A DNA stretch of 64,000 nucleotides from Rosa chinensis (taxonomy: Eukaryota; Streptophyta; Magnoliopsida; Rosales; Rosaceae): positions 17,123,555-17,187,554 of the forward strand of contig NC_037093.1 of assembly GCF_002994745.2 (NCBI RefSeq). The letters are read 5' to 3'. How positions within the stretch are numbered: position 1 is the first letter of the stretch; each line of letters starts with the position of its first letter. Positions 1 through 10,479 of this stretch are shown piece after piece. Under the pieces are notes generated by a model, which was given only the letters and a program-made list of their open reading frames with translations, was not told the origin of the DNA and made no database searches. The position numbers were made by a program, and so were the translations under genes.

Positions 1-1160
1 GCAGTGATCTTCTTTTGAGGCTCCTCAAATTCCAAAGGATCAGGCTTGCCGGAGGAATGATATTAATTTATCTAGAACATACTTGTGTATAGTATTTTAT
101 AATGAATAGGCTTTGATGTATTGCTATTAGCCGCAAAGCCTTTATAGTAAATGAAATCTTTGATTTTGGGTATATCTTTTGTTATCGGTAGCGCGAGGCG
201 TCGGCAATTATTGGTTGTTCGCTATTGACATTGGCTGGTATTTGACTTGGTGATAGCGTTATCTTGTGAACCTTGCGTTTATTGGTTTATTGGCGATTGT
301 ATGTTTAGATTGGCTATAGCATATTTTGGGTAACGTCTAGATCTTTGGTGTGGGGATTATGATCATAGGTTTCTGATATATGCATTTGAGATGTCGTCGA
401 TAATGACGCGTTTTGAAGTATCATTAGTGATTGGTATATGTTGGCAAGGACAGATTTGGAGATTTATGTTGGCAATAACATATCAGACGTGGTAAGTTGG
501 AATCGCGCTCTTGATAGAACGTTTTTTGATATTAATAATTTACCTTTACATTATTTGCCTTTACGCTTAATCATTGATCATTGGCATCAATCATTAATTT
601 GTGTTGTTAAGATTTAGTAATCATTGACTCGCATTTAATTAGTGGTGTTGGCAGTATGTCATTGAGATTTATTAACTGATCACGATAGGTAACACAAGGG
701 TTTGCGAGGGATAGTATTGGCTATATCAGCAGAACCGACCATGAGCAATGTTTCTTTTGTGTTGTTGGTGATGCGTGAGCAGTGAGTTGGGATTGCTATA
801 TAGGGTGCCCATGCCCTTAGCGTATGTCATTTTTATATTTGAGCCACATTATGGCTTTATTGAGGTAAGCGATGCTGGGTTTGCGAGTAATTGTTATGGC
901 GATAGCCAGTCGACGATCGTAGGATGTAGGTACAGATGAAATTTGCAATATGTGGTGGTAATAAAAGGGTTTCATTGAATATTGCTGCTCTAAAGGCAGG
1001 TACATGGTACATTAGATAATTTAAAACCTTAATAGTAATATGGTTGATACTGGTATGAGACTTGGGTGGCGAGAGGGTGATCTTGGAGCTTGGGTGCCTT
1101 CATCTTTACTTGGGGTGTTGAGCATTCCATGGGTGTGACGTTATGTTGCCATCACCTCCT
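1..1160. other. Non-coding 3' internal region of the Tat-like element
   Basis: There is no recognisable protein domain on either strand. The sequence is rich in T and G on the plus strand and continues directly from the integrase C-terminus. It is best read as the pol-to-3' LTR interval of the minus-strand gypsy element. No polypurine tract or LTR edge is visible. Confidence 0.5.
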
Positions 1161-1161
1161 T

Positions 1162-1980
1162 TTAGGTATACCCAACGGCTTCAACGATCTGATAGGGTCC
1201 TTCCCAGTAGGCCTTTAATCTTGTCGGGGTTGGCATTGTTTCCTTTATCACCCAATCCTCGATAACGATTAGGCGAGGCATGACCCTAGCATTATAGTAT
1301 CGGGCGATGCGCTGCTTGTTGTTTATGTTGTGCAGGTGTGCTCGCTTGAGATCGAGATTGAGGTTGAGGCCCTCAGAGTTGGTTGCCTCATCAAAGTATG
1401 CCACCCTATCGCTTTAGACTTCCTGTTCCATAGGGATGACTGCTTTTGTGCCAAACAACATTCAAAAGGGGGACTCACCGTTGGCTTAGGTTGGAGTTGT
1501 CCAGATGGCCCAGAGGACATATGGCAACTTTTCTGCCCAAAGGCCCTTAGCGTCCTCGAGTCGTTTCTTTAGATTCTACTTGATGATCTTGTTGACTGCT
1601 TCCACTTGTCCATTTGTCTAAGGGTAGGCTAGTGAGGCGTATCAGATCTTGGTGCCGTACTGGCTGACAAACTCCTTGAGTGTGTCATTGTCGAATTGAG
1701 CACCGTTATCGGTGATGACTGTTTCAGGGATTTCAAACTGGTAGAAGATGTTCTTTCAGCGGAAATTTATGACTTTGGCGACCGTGATGGTTGCAAGGGC
1801 CTTTGCTTTCACCCACTTAGTGATGTAATCCAAAGTGACAATGACAAATTTTAGCTGTCTTGGCGCTATGGGAAACTTGCTAATGAAGTCCAGTCCCCAC
1901 TGGCAATATGCCCCAGGAGCGATAATGATGGTGGAGAGTGGCACTGATGGTGCGATTGGAGAGTTGGCGAACTAGTGGCA
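1162..1980 (-). pseudogene. Ty3/gypsy integrase, broken
   Basis: The catalytic core is readable in pieces. The first Asp lies in WGLDFISKFP followed by VTLDYITKWVKAKA (1756-1944). The second is in DNGAQFDND at about 1660-1710, and the Glu is in NGQVEAVNKI at about 1575-1610. The C-terminal part, including RVMPRLIVIEDWV and the GPYQIVEAVG stretch (1162-1404), resembles the gypsy integrase tail. The three acidic catalytic positions survive, but they sit in different reading frames separated by stops, so no functional integrase can be made. It lies downstream of the RNase H block in the expected gypsy order. Confidence 0.85.
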
Positions 1981-2382
1981 CTTAAGGTAGGTGCTAGCAA
2001 TATGCTTTGCATCATGTTCGATTGTGGACCAGTAATACTATGTACAAAGTGCTTTGAATGCCAATTTTCTGGCTCCTGCATGGTTGCCACAGACTCCGAT
2101 GTGCAGTGATAGTAGTACTCGTTGTCCTTCCTCAAGAGAGATTCATTTTAAAAGGGGGAATGATCTGCCTTTCTTGTACAATTTTCCTTCACGGATTGTA
2201 TATAGTGTCGCTCTTCTGCGAAGTCTGGTAGCGATAGCCTTATCTGTTGGCTCGATGCCTTTTGAGAGATAGTCAATGAATGGGTCCATCCATGAAGGTG
2301 GCCTTTGGCTTTTTGTGGTGAAAGTTCTATCAATACTTGATTTGTTCAGGACTTCTACCTTGAGGCCTCTGATTTTTGTGCC

Positions 2383-2827
2383 CTATGGCGATGTTGTCAG
2401 CCTGGTGATTGCGTCTGCCTTGGTGTTCTTTGGTAGTGGGATCAGGGCAATCGTGTGGGAGGTGAGACATTGCTTAAGTGGGGCTATTGTGAGGGATTGA
2501 TAATGGGATAAATGAGGTTCCTTGGCTTGAAAATAGCCATCGACCTGGTTGACGACGAGTTGTGAGTCGCTGAAGATTTTCAAGTTTTTTGACCCCGAGT
2601 TCTTTTGCCAATTGGATGTCAGCTATCAATGCTTCATACTCGGCTGTGTTATTGGAAGCTTTAAACTTGAACTTCAGTGCATACTCGTATGTGTGCCCTT
2701 CTGTGTCAGTGAGAATCACGCTTGCTCCTTTGAATTTGCTATTAAAGGAGCCATCGACATGAAGCGTCCACATCGGGGTGGGATTGGGTTCCAGATCTGT
2801 CTCTCTTTGAGGCTTGCTTTCTTCCAA
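2383..2827 (-). pseudogene. Second (archaeal-type) RNase H of the Tat-like element, broken
   Basis: The minus strand encodes WTLHVDGSFNSK, then NNTAEYEALIADIQLAKELG, and in another frame KIFSDSQLVVNQVDGYFQAK. These are the D, E and D segments of an RNase H of the plant/archaeal type. In Tat retrotransposons a second RNase H of this kind sits between the RT-linked RNase H and integrase, which is exactly where this one lies. A frameshift near 2560-2590 splits the domain. A host RNase H gene is unlikely because gypsy domains flank it on both sides. Confidence 0.8.
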
Positions 2828-3447
2828 GGGTATGAACTCTACTATAAAATCTACATCAGCTTACCCCTTGATGGAGGTGTGTGGCACGTAGTGGATATCA
2901 AACTCGCCTAACTTAGTGAACCACTTTACCAGCCTTCCCGAGGATTCTTGCTTCTGGAGAACTTGCTTTAAGGGCTTTAGTTGGTCAATATAAGGATGGT
3001 ATGTGCCTGGAAGTATTACCTTAATCTCTTGGCAGCGGTGAGGAGTGCGAGGGAAAATGTTTTGATATCGGAGTCCCTGGACTTTGCGTCGTTGAAACCT
3101 TTTCCTGTGTGATATACTGGTAGCTCGTCGATGCTCTCTCTCCTGACGAGGGCAGCGCTGACTGCTGTGACCAATACTGCGAGATATATGTACAAGATCT
3201 CCCCTAAGATGGGTTTAGAGATGGTGGGTATAGACGCTAGGTAGTCTCGGATTCCCTTTAATGATTTGTCATGCTCTAGTCCTCAATTGATATTTTCAGT
3301 GTGGTGGATCTTGAGGAGCTTGAAAATGGGTGCGGATTTGTCGGTTAGGCGAGATATGAACTTGGCGAGAGCTACAACCTTACCTGTGAGGGATTACTTT
3401 GTTTCTTGTTTTTGGTGGTGCCATATCGAGAATGGCTTGAACTTTCT

Positions 3448-4240
3448 CTAGGTTTGCTTCAATACCTCTCTTGCTAACCACAAAACCCAAGAACCTCTGA
3501 GGACACCAAATACACATTTGTCAGGGTTCAGTTTCATACCATACTGGAGTAGGACATCGAAGACGATGCCTAGATTCTTGATGTGGTCCTCAATGGTGAC
3601 ACTCTTTACTAGCATGTCATCAACGTATACCTCCATTATTTTCCTAATATGATCTACAAACATGGTATTGACTAACCTCTGATACGTTGCTCCTGCATTT
3701 TTCAGTCCAAATGACATTACCTTGTAACAGTACAAACCCTTGTCGATGGTAAAAGACGTGTGCTCTTGATCAGAGGGTTCCATGGCGATTTGGTTGTATC
3801 CCAAGAAGGCATCCATGAAACTTAGAAGCTTGTGCCCGGAAGTGGAATCGACAAGTTGGTCAATTCATGGTAGAGGAAAATTGTCATCGAGGCAGGCCTT
3901 ATTCAGGTTGGTGTAATCAACGCATATGCGCCATTTGCCATTAGATTTCTTTACCATTATGACATTGGAAATCCATGTCAGGTAGGATACCACCCTCAAG
4001 AAGCCGATGTCCTAGAGCTTCTTGACTCTGCTTGGATGGCTTTATACTTTTCTTCTGTGAAAACCCTTCGCTTCTTTCTGACAGATGGGGTGTCTGGCGA
4101 GATGGTGAGTTTGTGAGTGAGTAGGTTTGGCGATATGCCTGGCATGTCAGCATACGACCATGCAAATACATCCTGTCTGGATTTGAGGAATGCGATCAGC
4201 TCTGCTTAAAAGTGTGGATCTATTTTGGAACCTATTTTGA
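3448..4240 (-). pseudogene. Ty3/gypsy reverse transcriptase, broken
   Basis: The clearest part (3448-3816) reads FLGYNQIAMEPSDQEHTSF, then CYKVMSFGLKNAGATYQRLV and the active-site box EVYVDDMLVKS, so both catalytic aspartates are present. Upstream, at about 3830-4200, the fingers region continues in other frames. Downstream, the RT-linked RNase H stretch at about 2940-3440 is present but frame-broken. The wording is characteristic of plant Tat-type gypsy RT. Multiple frameshifts make it non-functional. Confidence 0.88.
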
Positions 4241-4494
4241 CCTTCCTTTCTGTTAGTGTGTCGAATATAGAGACCGATATAAGGTCTTCCAAGGTGTTTG
4301 GCCTTGGGTGTTTGAGCTTCCTTTTGTCTTCTTTCTTTTTGCTGCGGGTATAGCTATCTTCCTGGGTCTCAGGATCCTCCCTTGGATCGTTAGGCTTGTT
4401 AGATGGGGAGGGAAGGTCTGTGGCGAGGAGTATCTCATGTCTGCCACGCCCTCTTGCGATTGTCAGGGAGTTGCATTGTCTCGCTATCTCTTGG

Positions 4495-5095
4495 TCACCT
4501 ATGACTGTGAGGATACTCGGGAGTGGGTATCTTCATCATCAGCATGTGTCCTACCACAAAGCATTGAAGTCTCCAAATGGCGTCTCGCCCTAAAATGACT
4601 TTGTAGGATGAGGGACAGTCGACGACGATGAAGCGTGTTGTCATTGTAGCGATAGTTCTACCTCCGCCGAGTATGAAGCGTAAGTTGTCCGACCCCAAGG
4701 GTTGTGTGATTTCTCCTACAAAGCTGATTAAAGGCTCATGAACCTGGGTGAGTTTCTTCTTGTCTCGCCTTAGACCTTCGTAGCAACTGCTGAACATTAC
4801 GCTAACCGCAGCGCCGCTCTTGACCAAGACCCTGTGGCATCGATAGTGTTCGATAACCATAGTGATCAAGAGGGGGTCGTTATGGTGTTTCCTTATGGCG
4901 TCCTCCTGGCAGTTAAAAGTGATAGAGTCCCAGTCTTGGGGAGTGTTGCATCCGTAACTGAGTCCCAGTATTTCTTGCCCCCGAGGGCATTGGCATTTGG
5001 GTAAGTGAAGGGTCTCGGCACAAGGTGCACCACCGTTTGTGGTCAATATCTGTCCATAAACTTCGATGGCATTGGCTCCTATGGCGGGGGTGCAT
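4495..5095 (-). pseudogene. Gag/protease region of the gypsy element, catalytic Asp lost
   Basis: The 183-residue open stretch contains HRVLVKSGAAVSVMF, which aligns with the retropepsin active-site motif (normally D-S/T-G-A). Here the catalytic Asp is replaced by Lys. It is followed by an ILGRDAIWRL segment, matching the conserved ILGR end of pepsin-like retroviral proteases. The position between gag (right) and RT (left) fits a gypsy polyprotein. The active-site change alone would inactivate it. Confidence 0.75.
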
Positions 5096-5299
5096 TACTG
5101 CTGGAGTTTACCGCTTTGGATAAGGAGCTCGATAGTTTTCTTTAGTGCCCAACATATATTGGTAGGATGGCCTGCTTCCTCATGGTAGGTGTAGTACTTA
5201 CCGTTGTCTCGGGTCTTCTTTTGTTCGGGTCTGTGCTTTGGTAGCGCGGGATGATATCTCTGTTGTTGTTCCAGAAGTCTTCATAGGAGGTGGTGAAGG

Positions 5300-6813
5300 T
5301 CATGTAGATCTCATATCTAGGTGCATCATACTTTGGGGTATTCCTGTATCAGTTGTTGATGTATGGCGCATTGCGATATCGGCTGTTTGATGAATTGTGC
5401 TTGGGCTTCTCAGGGCTTTTGCCATATTGCTTGTCTCTCTTATCGTTGTTGTAAATTGGCTTTTCTCGTGGTGTTCTTTCATTATGCTGGGTGGGCTTAT
5501 CCCTGTTGCCCTCTCTGTTCCTATTATAGGTACTCCTGCTAGGGTTAGTGAGATGAGGTACAGTGACAGGGTTGGAACTGGTGTTCGTATCGCGACCGAA
5601 TGTATCGTACTCAGCTTGGGCATAAGCAGTAGCTGCATCGAGTAAGTCATCATATGTGGCAGGAGCGTTGGTATTGATTTGGAGCAGGAATTATCCTGGC
5701 TGAAGGGCTTGCTTGAAAGCTGATGCTACCAAGGTTGGGTTGAGAGAGCGACATTGGGTAGCCTGTTTCTGCCACCTTTAAACAAAGTCTCTTAGGCACT
5801 CGTTGGGCATGTTTGAGTCTGAACAGGTCAGGTGTTGTGCAATAACCACTGCCGCATCACATGAATCGCCGGAGGAACTTGTTCTCTAGTTTCTGGAGGC
5901 TATCGATGGAGTTGGTGGGTAGGTTGAGAGGCTTCATATGTTAGTGTTTTCTCGAATAAGTGGCAAGCCATAGCATCAATGTATCATGTTCCATGCAGCA
6001 GGGAATGGAATACCTCGAGGTGATGATATGGGTCTCGAGTGCCATTGTATTTCTCACTTTTGGCCTGTATCCGAGGTCTGAATGGTCTTATTTTTCCTTG
6101 AAATCCCACCGTTATCGGTTGCCATTAGGATCTATTCTCTGCTCTTTCAATCCGTGCCTGTAAGGCAAAGGCAATTTCGCTCATCTAGATTAATAACCTT
6201 GTTTTGGGGTCAGGTGGGGGGATGGTGGTGGCATTTGTAGCCTTGTTGACCCCTGTCCGGTGCGGGTAAGGGCAGTGATGCTGTGCTAAGGTGGTTGGGG
6301 AATAAAGGTGTGTTGAGGTAGATTATTTGTGGGCTCGTGCTTGTGGTCCCTAGTGTTGGGCCTGCGAAGGTTAGTGTCAGTTGTCGAGGTTAGGCTGAAA
6401 GTGCCAGCGAGGCCAGTACTCGGGTCTGTGGTGAGGAAGGCCCCAGGTGTGTTGATACCGCCGATGGTAGGCATTGGTGTTTCTTGTTGACGGGCCATGT
6501 CAAGTGCTTCGTTGTTCGCGATTCTTCGGTGAAGTGCATCAAGAAGAATGCGGTTTTGGTTGGCCATGTTTTCCGCTTGTCTGCTGGCTTCTGAGGCCCC
6601 TAGGCACTCGGCCTCTGCCTGCGCATGCGATTCCAAGAGGTCGTGTTTGGTGATTTCTAGTGTGGTTGTGTGGTCCGTCGTTACAGCCACGGAGGCCTCG
6701 CTGCTGGGACTAAAGAAATCGAGTGTACGCTGGACCTCACGAGCAGCGTCCTCGCGCAGCTGGTCATCGGGTGTGTTGGTAGCCAGTGGTAGAGTGTATT
6801 GTCCTGCCAGCAA
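5300..6813 (-). pseudogene. Gag region of the gypsy element, broken
   Basis: The longest intact piece (6286-6813, about 175 aa) is a hydrophilic gag leader rich in Ala, Glu and Thr. Gag-core-like sequence continues leftward across 5640-6160 in several frames, and a polar segment lies at 5300-5653. No clean zinc knuckle was found. The assignment rests mainly on position, between the LTR/primer site and the protease. Stops and frameshifts are frequent. Confidence 0.6.
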
Positions 6814-6825
6814 GGGTCCAAGGGG

Positions 6826-7400
6826 ACTCCTTGTAGCACCAAATGTTTTAGCTCTATGGATGGTGGTCTAGTCCAGCGGAATCTTGGGGTGTCTTGTTCT
6901 GTCACTATCGCTATCGGTCTCGTTTATCTGTAAAACAAACAAAGGTCAAAGGGAAGACCGGGAGTGCCGGCCTTCAACTCTCCAATGCCTAAGTCAGTAT
7001 CGTTATGAGATAACGATAATGGAAAGCGATAGTAAACAGTTACCTCTTTGAGACGTTGGAGATAACTCTTTTGTAGAGGATTTAGGGAGATAATGTTTCT
7101 TTGCGCCAGATGTGGGACGGTTGAGTTTCCTATACCGCCCAGGGAGGTATCGGGAACCCTGCTTGAGAGTACTTTGCTGATCCTTAGTAGCTAGATGAGC
7201 CTTGTGCTTTCGATACTTGTGCCTGGGAGGTATATATACCAACAGTGCCCTTATAAGTACTCTCCAATTTGATTGATTATAGTCAATTCTTAAGTAATAC
7301 ATCAGTTTCTTCATATAGTGTTGCTCACTCATGCAAACTAAATTTTGGCCTTCAATCATGCAAGAAACATATCATTCACATGGCCAAAGCCAAAAATTAA
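6826..7400 (-). repeat. 5' LTR (approximate) and primer-binding site of the gypsy element
   Basis: On the minus strand the sequence runs through a TATA-like GGTATATATACC (about 7228-7240), then ACTTAGGCATTGGAGAG, and ends in ...GCTAAAACA at 6844. TTTGGTGCTACAAGGAG follows immediately (6827-6843), as expected for an LTR end plus primer-binding site. Similar wording (GCCTAAGT near a purine-rich GGTCAAAGGG) occurs in the second Tat-like element near 9.1-9.2 kb in the same orientation. The outer (right) LTR edge is not resolved. Confidence 0.55.
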
Positions 7401-7639
7401 CTCTAAGTGGACTCTCATCATCACCAATTTATGAATAAATTGACGAATTAGTTTACTAATGGCTATGGTTGATCATATTTGAGAATATAAGGGCATATGT
7501 ATTTCAAATTAAAAATTTCAGGGAAGAAACAATTTTAGGTGTAAAGTTCAAAGATGTTTGAATTTATTAGTGCTAGGCTCACACTCACTTTGAGTGTGTA
7601 TCAGCCACACTCACTCCTTAACTTGCCATGTGTATAGAG
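7401..7639. other. Unassigned AT-rich spacer with a short perfect hairpin
   Basis: No gene is seen. Positions 7580-7598 form a perfect 8-bp stem with a 3-nt loop (CACACTCA-CTT-TGAGTGTG). Nothing nearby suggests a function. Confidence 0.4.
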
Positions 7640-7847
7640 AAAAAGCTCCTACAAAATATTATGTTTGTCTTTCAATTTTTTTTTTAAGAGGAACAAAATC
7701 GGGTTCCATTAATATAACGACCTTTCTCGGTCAAGCTAGAGGGATTCAAAAAATCTCTCATATTACATCTCGATGATCAAATCAGACTGCATATAGTAGA
7801 GCTACCAAAAACAAAAAAATAAAAAAAAAAAAAAAAAAGCTCCTACA
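7640..7847 (+). mobile_element. Short retro-insertion with A-rich tail and 14-bp target-site duplication
   Basis: AAAAAGCTCCTACA occurs at 7640-7653 and again at 7834-7847. Between them is about 180 bp ending in a long A-rich tail (AAAAACAAAAAAATAAAA...). This is the signature of target-primed reverse transcription (LINE or SINE) with the tail on the plus strand. The left end also has a T-tract followed by wording like a reversed LINE 3' end, so an inverted 5' segment (twin priming) is possible. The exact length of the duplication is blurred by the A-run. Confidence 0.6.
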
Positions 7848-8760
7848 CCTATCCAACCCTAAATCGAGGGCAGAACATGGTAAGGATAATTATTCAAAGC
7901 AAAAGAACATAATTAGGGTTCTACCACCCCCCAAAAACCACCACAAGCCTGATCCAAAAGAAAAAAAAGAAGGAATCATGGAATGGCCCAAAAGGCAAAA
8001 CAGCAAACCCACTACCCCAGGCCCAGCCCAAAACCCTAGTTTGAGGAGATGCTGACCGACCGAATTTAACACCTCTACCAAAGCTTGGACTAGTGTCGGT
8101 CGTCATCATCAACTTAGCTAGGCTCGGCGGCCCGATCAGAGTCGAGCCCATCATCCTCTCCTCTCCCCCAAATCGGCTTATAGCGAGCCGTGGGAAGAGC
8201 AGCGACCAGTCACCATTCCGGTGGTCGAGCACTATCCTCCACCATCGCCTTAGTCTAGAAAAGAATCCCTTGGATTATGACCTAGACTCTAAGCGAACAT
8301 GATCAGACTGCCTCCCTTAATATGCAGACCGCCGCCCTTCTCAGAAGTTACAAACACCGACGTAGTCGCTGTGAAGCCTCCAAAGGTGCAGACCCTGACT
8401 CGATCCACTAACCCGTGCACCTAGGACCACACCCTTAACCACTCAGCCGAGAAACGCCGCGATCAGAGTTTTTGGACACCTGAATCGAGACCACAACGCC
8501 GTTTCTTGGGAAATCTATAGACGCACCGCCTCTCCGAGCCCACGTTGTCGTCATCCCTCCTTTGCTTGGTCTAGGGAGAGCAAGCTCACTGCCACCACCA
8601 TGAAACCTAGGTTTTACCTCTCAAAGTATATTCATATTTCTCAGAGGCCTTCAGAACAGATTTCTATTTCCATTCTTTACCTCTCTTTAATTTAAAAAAT
8701 AAAAATAAAAACTCTTTAATTTCTTCAAACCCTCTTGAGCAGTTTCTCCTTTGTGCTGAG
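7848..8760. other. GC-richer relic region with a possible tRNA-derived promoter motif
   Basis: This stretch has a less AT-rich composition than its surroundings but no convincing protein on either strand. On the minus strand, CGGCTGAGTGGTTAAGGG (about 8434-8451) resembles a tRNA A box. About 40 bases downstream, GGATCGAGTC (8397-8406) weakly resembles a B box, so part of it may derive from a SINE. The plus-strand open frame at 8093-8302 has no recognisable similarity. Positions 8660-8710 recur inverted near 19.95 kb. Confidence 0.3.
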
Positions 8761-8763
8761 CGT

Positions 8764-9050
8764 TTGTTCAAATGCAAAATAGGGACTGATGTCAGCTGCT
8801 TTAGTTGTGGAAGAATAGAGGAGTCGGTTTTGCATTATTTATGGGAGTGTCCAAGGGTATGTAAGGTCTGGAAAGGTACTTGGCTAGATGGTGTGCTGAA
8901 AATTTGGTGCATTCCTAGTTATATTAATCTGTTGGTTTGGGTGTTAGCTGAGGAGGCTCTAATGAGGTTGAGAAATTTTGTCTCATTAGCTGGTGGTTAT
9001 GGAAAGATCAAAATAATGAGAATGGTAAATTGCCTCTTGTTGATGTCTAA
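8764..9050 (+). pseudogene. LINE reverse-transcriptase zinc-binding domain fragment
   Basis: The translation contains CFSCGRIEESVLHYLWECP followed by a W-rich stretch, matching the zinc-binding domain at the C-terminus of plant L1-type reverse transcriptases (C-x2-C-G ... H-x4-C spacing). There is no upstream RT core, and the sequence is interrupted where the Tat-like LTR begins near 9040. It is a truncated remnant with no sign of expression. Confidence 0.7.
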
Positions 9051-9549
9051 AGTTCAGCGGTAGCTGAACCTTGGTTAACGCTGATCCGATGGGCGGACCG
9101 CTACTTGTGATATTTAGAGCTTCCACTACCTGTTAAGCAAAATACAGAGGGCGTCAGAGGGAGACCACGTTGGGCGGTCTTTTCTTCTCCGATGCCTAAG
9201 TTAGTCAATGTATTTATGTTGACAAAGTAACAACAGGTAAGTAGTAAATGCGTAATTAATGAGGAGAGAAGAGAGAAACTTTTATGGGTGAGGAGGGAGA
9301 TGATCTTCTCCATGTTTTCGATGTGGGACTGATATGCTTCAGTTCCCACTTCTGGAGCTTCTAATGATATCCTGGAGCGGTGCGTGGCGGCGCGTTGGCG
9401 ATGATCTAGGGGTACGTCGGGGCTCAGGCGGTAGCCTGCTTGGCTGTGTTCCCATAGGTCACCCCTTTGGTGGGTTTTGGTATCGCTAGTGGTAGCATGA
9501 GCGTGACTCATTGTAGCTAATTATGCTTGCAAATGCTTATGTAAGTACA
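9040..9549 (-). repeat. 3' LTR of the second Tat-like element
   Basis: The right edge (9549) is defined by TGTACTTAC on the minus strand directly after a polypurine tract. The left edge near 9040 is estimated from the end of the LINE fragment. Inside, the 9175-9205 interval (CCGATGCCTAAGTTAGT) matches the corresponding part of the first element's LTR. Confidence 0.55.
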
Positions 9550-10086
9550 AGTCCCCCAAGTCCCCAATCAAAGAGGGCAATCTTGGTTAGGGAGTTTCCT
9601 AGCGGTTCGAAGCGTTACTTCCACTAGACTTACAAAAGCATAATTAGCGTCAGTGCGTTGTCATCCATTGACTTACTGAGCAAACGCTTTATACCTTTTT
9701 GGGTGGGCCCCTGCTAGGCCCCCCCACTCCCCTGCTAAGATAGACCTCTGTTTGGCCGGTGTATTGTTTGTTGAGGGGAGTTGCGCTGAGCAGAGGGTGT
9801 TGGGTAGTGTGTCCAATCTTTGATACCCAAGTGGCGGGGATCAACGTGCCTGATCAGGGCCATCGAAGACTGTTGACGTGTCCCCTTGTCCCTGAGGACC
9901 ATGGCTTCTGTGACACAGCGTGGCGGTCGTCGTTGGTTTGACTGTAACGCTGCGTGGCGGTAGTCGTCAAAATGAGGTGTTACCTAGGGAATCGCTGTTG
10001 GCAGAATTTCCTCGTTGATAGTGAGCAGCAAGAAGCTTCGCGGGGACTCGGCTGGTTGCAATTCAGCTGATTGTTTTGCCTGCAGG

Positions 10087-10230
10087 AGAGAGAAGTTCCG
10101 CTAGCGGAGTTGCGCTTAGCGGAGACTCGCTTGCAAGAAGAAGAGGGAGCTGCACTTAGCAGAGACGCGCTTGCAAGAAGAAAAGGGAGTTCCGCTAGCG
10201 GAGTTGCGCTTAGCGGAGATTCCGACAATT
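10087..10230. repeat. Tandem repeat of about 55 bp in the Tat-like element
   Basis: The words TTCCGCTAGCGGAGTTGCGC and TTAGCGGAGAC followed by CGCTTGCAAGAAGAA recur two to three times across the interval with small changes. It lies a few hundred bases upstream of the antisense gene, so it could be a promoter-proximal repeat. GCTAGC dyads recur in each unit. Confidence 0.6.
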
Positions 10231-10479
10231 GGTGGTCTTCCTCTTCCATGGTTACTTTGAGTAGATGCTTCGTTTAACGATGCCCGACACGTGGCCATCA
10301 CAGATTGGGTTAGCTTGCGTGATAACATCTCTTCAGCACGCCCGTCTCTTCGCCATTAATGGGAGTAATTATTGATTTTGTAACCGAGGCGTCGCCTCAG
10401 TTAATCAGGGGGGTTAGTGAGTTAGTGGGGCACGTGTACGGCCGCGGTGCGATGTCGTTTTTAGCGGGCGGCCTAGATT

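Larger units (their letters stand above)
1..7400 (-). mobile_element. Degraded Ty3/gypsy LTR retrotransposon, Tat-like, left end outside the window
   Basis: Reading the minus strand from right to left gives a 5' LTR-like region, a primer-binding-site-like stretch, gag, protease, reverse transcriptase, RNase H and integrase, the Ty3/gypsy order. A separate RNase H block with the motif NNTAEYEAL lies between RT and integrase, which together with the RT wording YVDDMLVKS points to the plant Tat lineage. Every domain is broken by stops and frameshifts, so the copy is old and cannot encode its own proteins. Positions 1-1160 hold no readable domain and should be the 3' internal region downstream of pol. 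The 3' LTR lies beyond the window. The right border near 7.4 kb is approximate. Confidence 0.85.

Noticed and set aside
1323..2911. Plus-strand frames of 65-120 codons over 1.3-2.9 kb
   Set aside because: They are shadows of the minus-strand integrase and RNase H, which carry the recognisable motifs.
7580..7598. Perfect hairpin as a terminator or operator
   Set aside because: Plant nuclear context, no adjacent gene, and an 8-bp stem is expected by chance in 64 kb of repeat-rich DNA.
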